Origin: Paenibacillus nanensis
Lineage (GTDB): Bacteria > Bacillota > Bacilli > Paenibacillales > Paenibacillaceae
Reading direction: 5' to 3'
Length of the DNA: 64,000 nucleotides
Assembly: GCF_003583765.1 (NCBI RefSeq)
Contig: NZ_QXQA01000002.1
Span: forward strand, 186,001-250,000
Each line of letters starts with the position of its first letter. Position 1 is the stretch's first letter. The position numbers and the translations under genes are program-made. The notes under the pieces were generated by a model. It ran no database searches, was not told where the DNA came from, and worked only from the letters and a program-made list of their open reading frames with translations. Below are positions 62,142-64,000 of the stretch, one piece after another.

Positions 62142-63824
62142 TTAGCCTTTCGCCGACGCGTCGTAAGCTTTTTGCAAAATTTCCAGGTAACGGTCCAGCT
62201 TCAAATCCTTTAACCCTTGTACATAGGCGTCCCAGTCTTTATCCAAATCCTTGCTGCCCGTTACGAATTGCAGCGCGTTCTGATCGATGTAGTTGCGAAT
62301 GTTCGTTTGCAGCATGCTCATTTCATCGCTTTCCGCCGGGTCGATCCAGATCGACCAGAACGGGAACAGCTCCTTCGGCTCGTGGCCTTCGTACAGCTTC
62401 GTCGCTTCGTACAGCTTGCGCTCATAGTTCGCCGGGTCGTTAATATCCGTGCCCTGCACCCAGCTGTCGCGGTATTCCTTCGGCATATAGAAATGGCCCA
62501 TGCCGGACCAGCCCGCGTTTCGAGGCGGCTCGCCTTCCTTGCCGGGAATCGTTTTGACCATGGGCTTGACGCCTTCGCCAAGCGCTTGGTCGCCCGGCGC
62601 CGGATCCTCCCAATCGATGCCCTTCATACCGGAGCCCGCATTCGTTTGCCCTTCAGGCGTAAACATATAGTCGACAAGCTTGATCAACGCGATCTGCGCT
62701 TCTTCGCTGGCTTTGTTCGTAATGACGAATTTGCCGCCCGGCGATACTCCGCCGTTGTCATGCGTCGCGAACGAACCGTTCGGCCCTTGGAGCGGCGGCA
62801 CCGGATGATATTTAGGAAAGCGCGGGCCCGCCATATCGATGAAGATGGCCGGATGCATGCCCGCTCCGGCGCCCAATATTTCGGCGTCCGCGTTTTCGCC
62901 GATCTTTTTGAGCGCTTCAGCGTTTTGCGTAAACGAGCCCGGATCGATTAATCCTTCGTCGTAGAGCGATTTGACGTACGCGAGTCCTTCTTTCCATTCA
63001 GGCTTGATTGCGGCCGATTCCACCTTACCGTTCGTCATATTCAAATAGTTTCGGTCGTCATTGTAGACGAACGGGTTCATCAGGAAGGGGAGGACGCGCA
63101 CGCCGAATTCTTCCGTCGACCCGCTCAGTCCCACTTCATCGGCTTTGCCGTTGCCGTTCGGATCCTGCGTCTTAAACGCTTTCAAAACCTCTTTGAATTG
63201 TTCCGGCGTAGTCGGCATGTCGAGCTTCAGCTTCTCCAGCCAATCCGTGTTAATCCACATTTTGTTCGGGTACGAGCAGTGGAAGCATTGCGTGTAAGCG
63301 ACCAGCCCGTAGATGTTGCCGTCCGGCGCCGTATTTAATGTCCTCAGATCCGCGTTGGACTCCATCGCGGCTTTAATGTTCGGAGCGTATTTGTCGATGA
63401 GATCGTTTAATGGAATGAGGACGCCTTGTTTGCCGAATTTCAGCAAATCGGCTTGCGAGAATTGGTCAATGTAATGCGTCAGCATGTAGGCGTCGGGATA
63501 ATCTCCGCTCGCCAAAGAGATTTGGCGCTTCTCCTTTGCGCCGTCTGAAGGGATCACTTCGAAGTTGAATTTAATATTGAACATGTCCGACACGTGCCGC
63601 GTGAACTTATTCGTACTCAGATCAATGCCTTGCTCCTGCACGGCAAATACGCTGATCTCCACCGGCTCGGACGGCGTTTCCGTTTCCGATGCCGTGCCGG
63701 ATGAGCCGTCATCCGAAGCGCCGGTTGAGCCGGCATTTCCGTTATTGCCCGAACAGGCAACCAAGACAAGCGTCAACACGAGAAGGAGCGACAATAGGCT
63801 CCAGCTAAGCTTTTTCATTTGCAT
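62142..63824 (-). CDS. ABC transporter substrate-binding lipoprotein, LplA-type
   Basis: A 560-residue lipoprotein receptor for a sugar ABC importer. The signal peptide has lipobox LVACSG, followed by a Gly/Ser/Thr-rich linker and a long two-lobed binding domain. NKMWINTDWLEKLKLDMPTT and the calcium-loop-like DPNGNGKADEVG are typical of the large LplA subfamily in Paenibacillus. The gene lies between the 3' end of a permease gene and the GH110 gene. The cargo is therefore probably an alpha-galactosyl oligosaccharide. Two ATGs (63824 and 63818) are possible starts; AGGGGAG lies upstream of both. Confidence 0.9.
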   Translation of the reverse strand: MQMKKLSWSLLSLLLVLTLVLVACSGNNGNAGSTGASDDGSSGTASETETPSEPVEISVFAVQEQGIDLSTNKFTRHVSDMFNIKFNFEVIPSDGAKEKRQISLASGDYPDAYMLTHYIDQFSQADLLKFGKQGVLIPLNDLIDKYAPNIKAAMESNADLRTLNTAPDGNIYGLVAYTQCFHCSYPNKMWINTDWLEKLKLDMPTTPEQFKEVLKAFKTQDPNGNGKADEVGLSGSTEEFGVRVLPFLMNPFVYNDDRNYLNMTNGKVESAAIKPEWKEGLAYVKSLYDEGLIDPGSFTQNAEALKKIGENADAEILGAGAGMHPAIFIDMAGPRFPKYHPVPPLQGPNGSFATHDNGGVSPGGKFVITNKASEEAQIALIKLVDYMFTPEGQTNAGSGMKGIDWEDPAPGDQALGEGVKPMVKTIPGKEGEPPRNAGWSGMGHFYMPKEYRDSWVQGTDINDPANYERKLYEATKLYEGHEPKELFPFWSIWIDPAESDEMSMLQTNIRNYIDQNALQFVTGSKDLDKDWDAYVQGLKDLKLDRYLEILQKAYDASAKG

Positions 63825-63945
63825 TCTACTCCCCTTTTCATTCGCAAGTATGATCGAACCTTGTTCCTCGAAGCTTATCATCGCGTAAGCGATCCTCTCC
63901 CGGAAGGCTACATGTCCCTCACCTCCTCATGAGCTGCAAACAGCA

Positions 63946-64000
63946 TCAGCCTTTGACGGAACCGACAAGCATCCCCTGCACGAAATAACGCTGAACGAAC
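63946..64000 (-). CDS. Carbohydrate ABC permease, C-terminal end only
   Basis: Only the last 17 codons and stop are in the window. The end FVQRYFVQGMLVGSVKG is the typical C-terminus of MalG/LplC-type inner membrane permeases (KYF.KG...G..KG). It lies just upstream of the binding-protein gene on the same strand, as expected for a LplBC-type importer. Confidence 0.8.
   Translation of the reverse strand, partial: FVQRYFVQGMLVGSVKG

Overview
The window looks like a chromosomal segment of an endospore-forming Firmicute of the Paenibacillus type. It is moderately GC-rich, with strong AGGAGG ribosome sites and U-tailed hairpin terminators. It carries many genes typical of that group: RsfA regulator, DUF2626, YlaH/YlaJ/YlaK with TypA, a GerK germinant receptor operon, a Spo0E-like phosphatase, YqhH/YqhG/YqzE, YrzA, a CwlD-like amidase, and large modular carbohydrases with X2 and SLH domains. 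No phage, insertion sequence or CRISPR is visible. Identifications rest on reading the sequence and on family knowledge; no database search was run.

Layout. 0-16 kb is core housekeeping: a DUF3397-like 5' end, ketopantoate reductase, RsfA, DUF2626, a MidA-type methyltransferase, a coiled-coil exported protein, a solute-binding-like protein, then the ylaK/ylaJ ... ylaH/typA block with an LCP protein inserted, TerC, and the sulfur-transfer pair thiI plus cysteine desulfurase. 16-24 kb holds a lytic transglycosylase, two membrane proteins coupled by an ATGA overlap, DUF1904, a two-component system with a multi-spanning sensor, a beta-sandwich-like protein, a UbiA/MenA-type prenyltransferase and DUF1836. 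24-31 kb holds a CNNM/CBS protein, a PPOX-fold flavoprotein divergent from a MocR regulator, tRNA-Thr, small proteins and a secreted GH18 chitinase with a cre site in its leader. 31-35 kb is the gerKABC-type operon. 35-41 kb holds metabolic genes with divergent regulators (MDR/YafY, AKR, GH4/AraC) and a Spo0E-like gene.

41-50 kb holds B12-dependent ribonucleotide reductase with two NrdR boxes, yqhH-yqhG, an exported protein, yqzE, a CwlD-like amidase overlapping a YibQ-type deacetylase tail to tail, and an Arg-rich small protein. 50-54.6 kb holds a subtilase, tRNA-Leu, a tautomerase, a 1.4 kb noncoding array of about 27 copies of a 51 bp unit, and a DUF4309-like secreted protein. 54.7-64 kb is an alpha-galactoside utilization cluster on the minus strand: ABC permease (3' end only), lipoprotein binding protein, GH110 alpha-galactosidase without a signal peptide, then a giant secreted GH27 enzyme with six X2 modules. 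The SLH anchor of that enzyme now lies in a different reading frame, apparently through a one-base deletion.

Most notable: the split GH27/SLH gene and its mosaic of internal repeats, the extracellular GH27 plus ABC importer plus intracellular GH110 arrangement, the 51 bp minisatellite with a duplicated five-unit block, and readable operators for nrdJ and for the MocR/PPOX pair.
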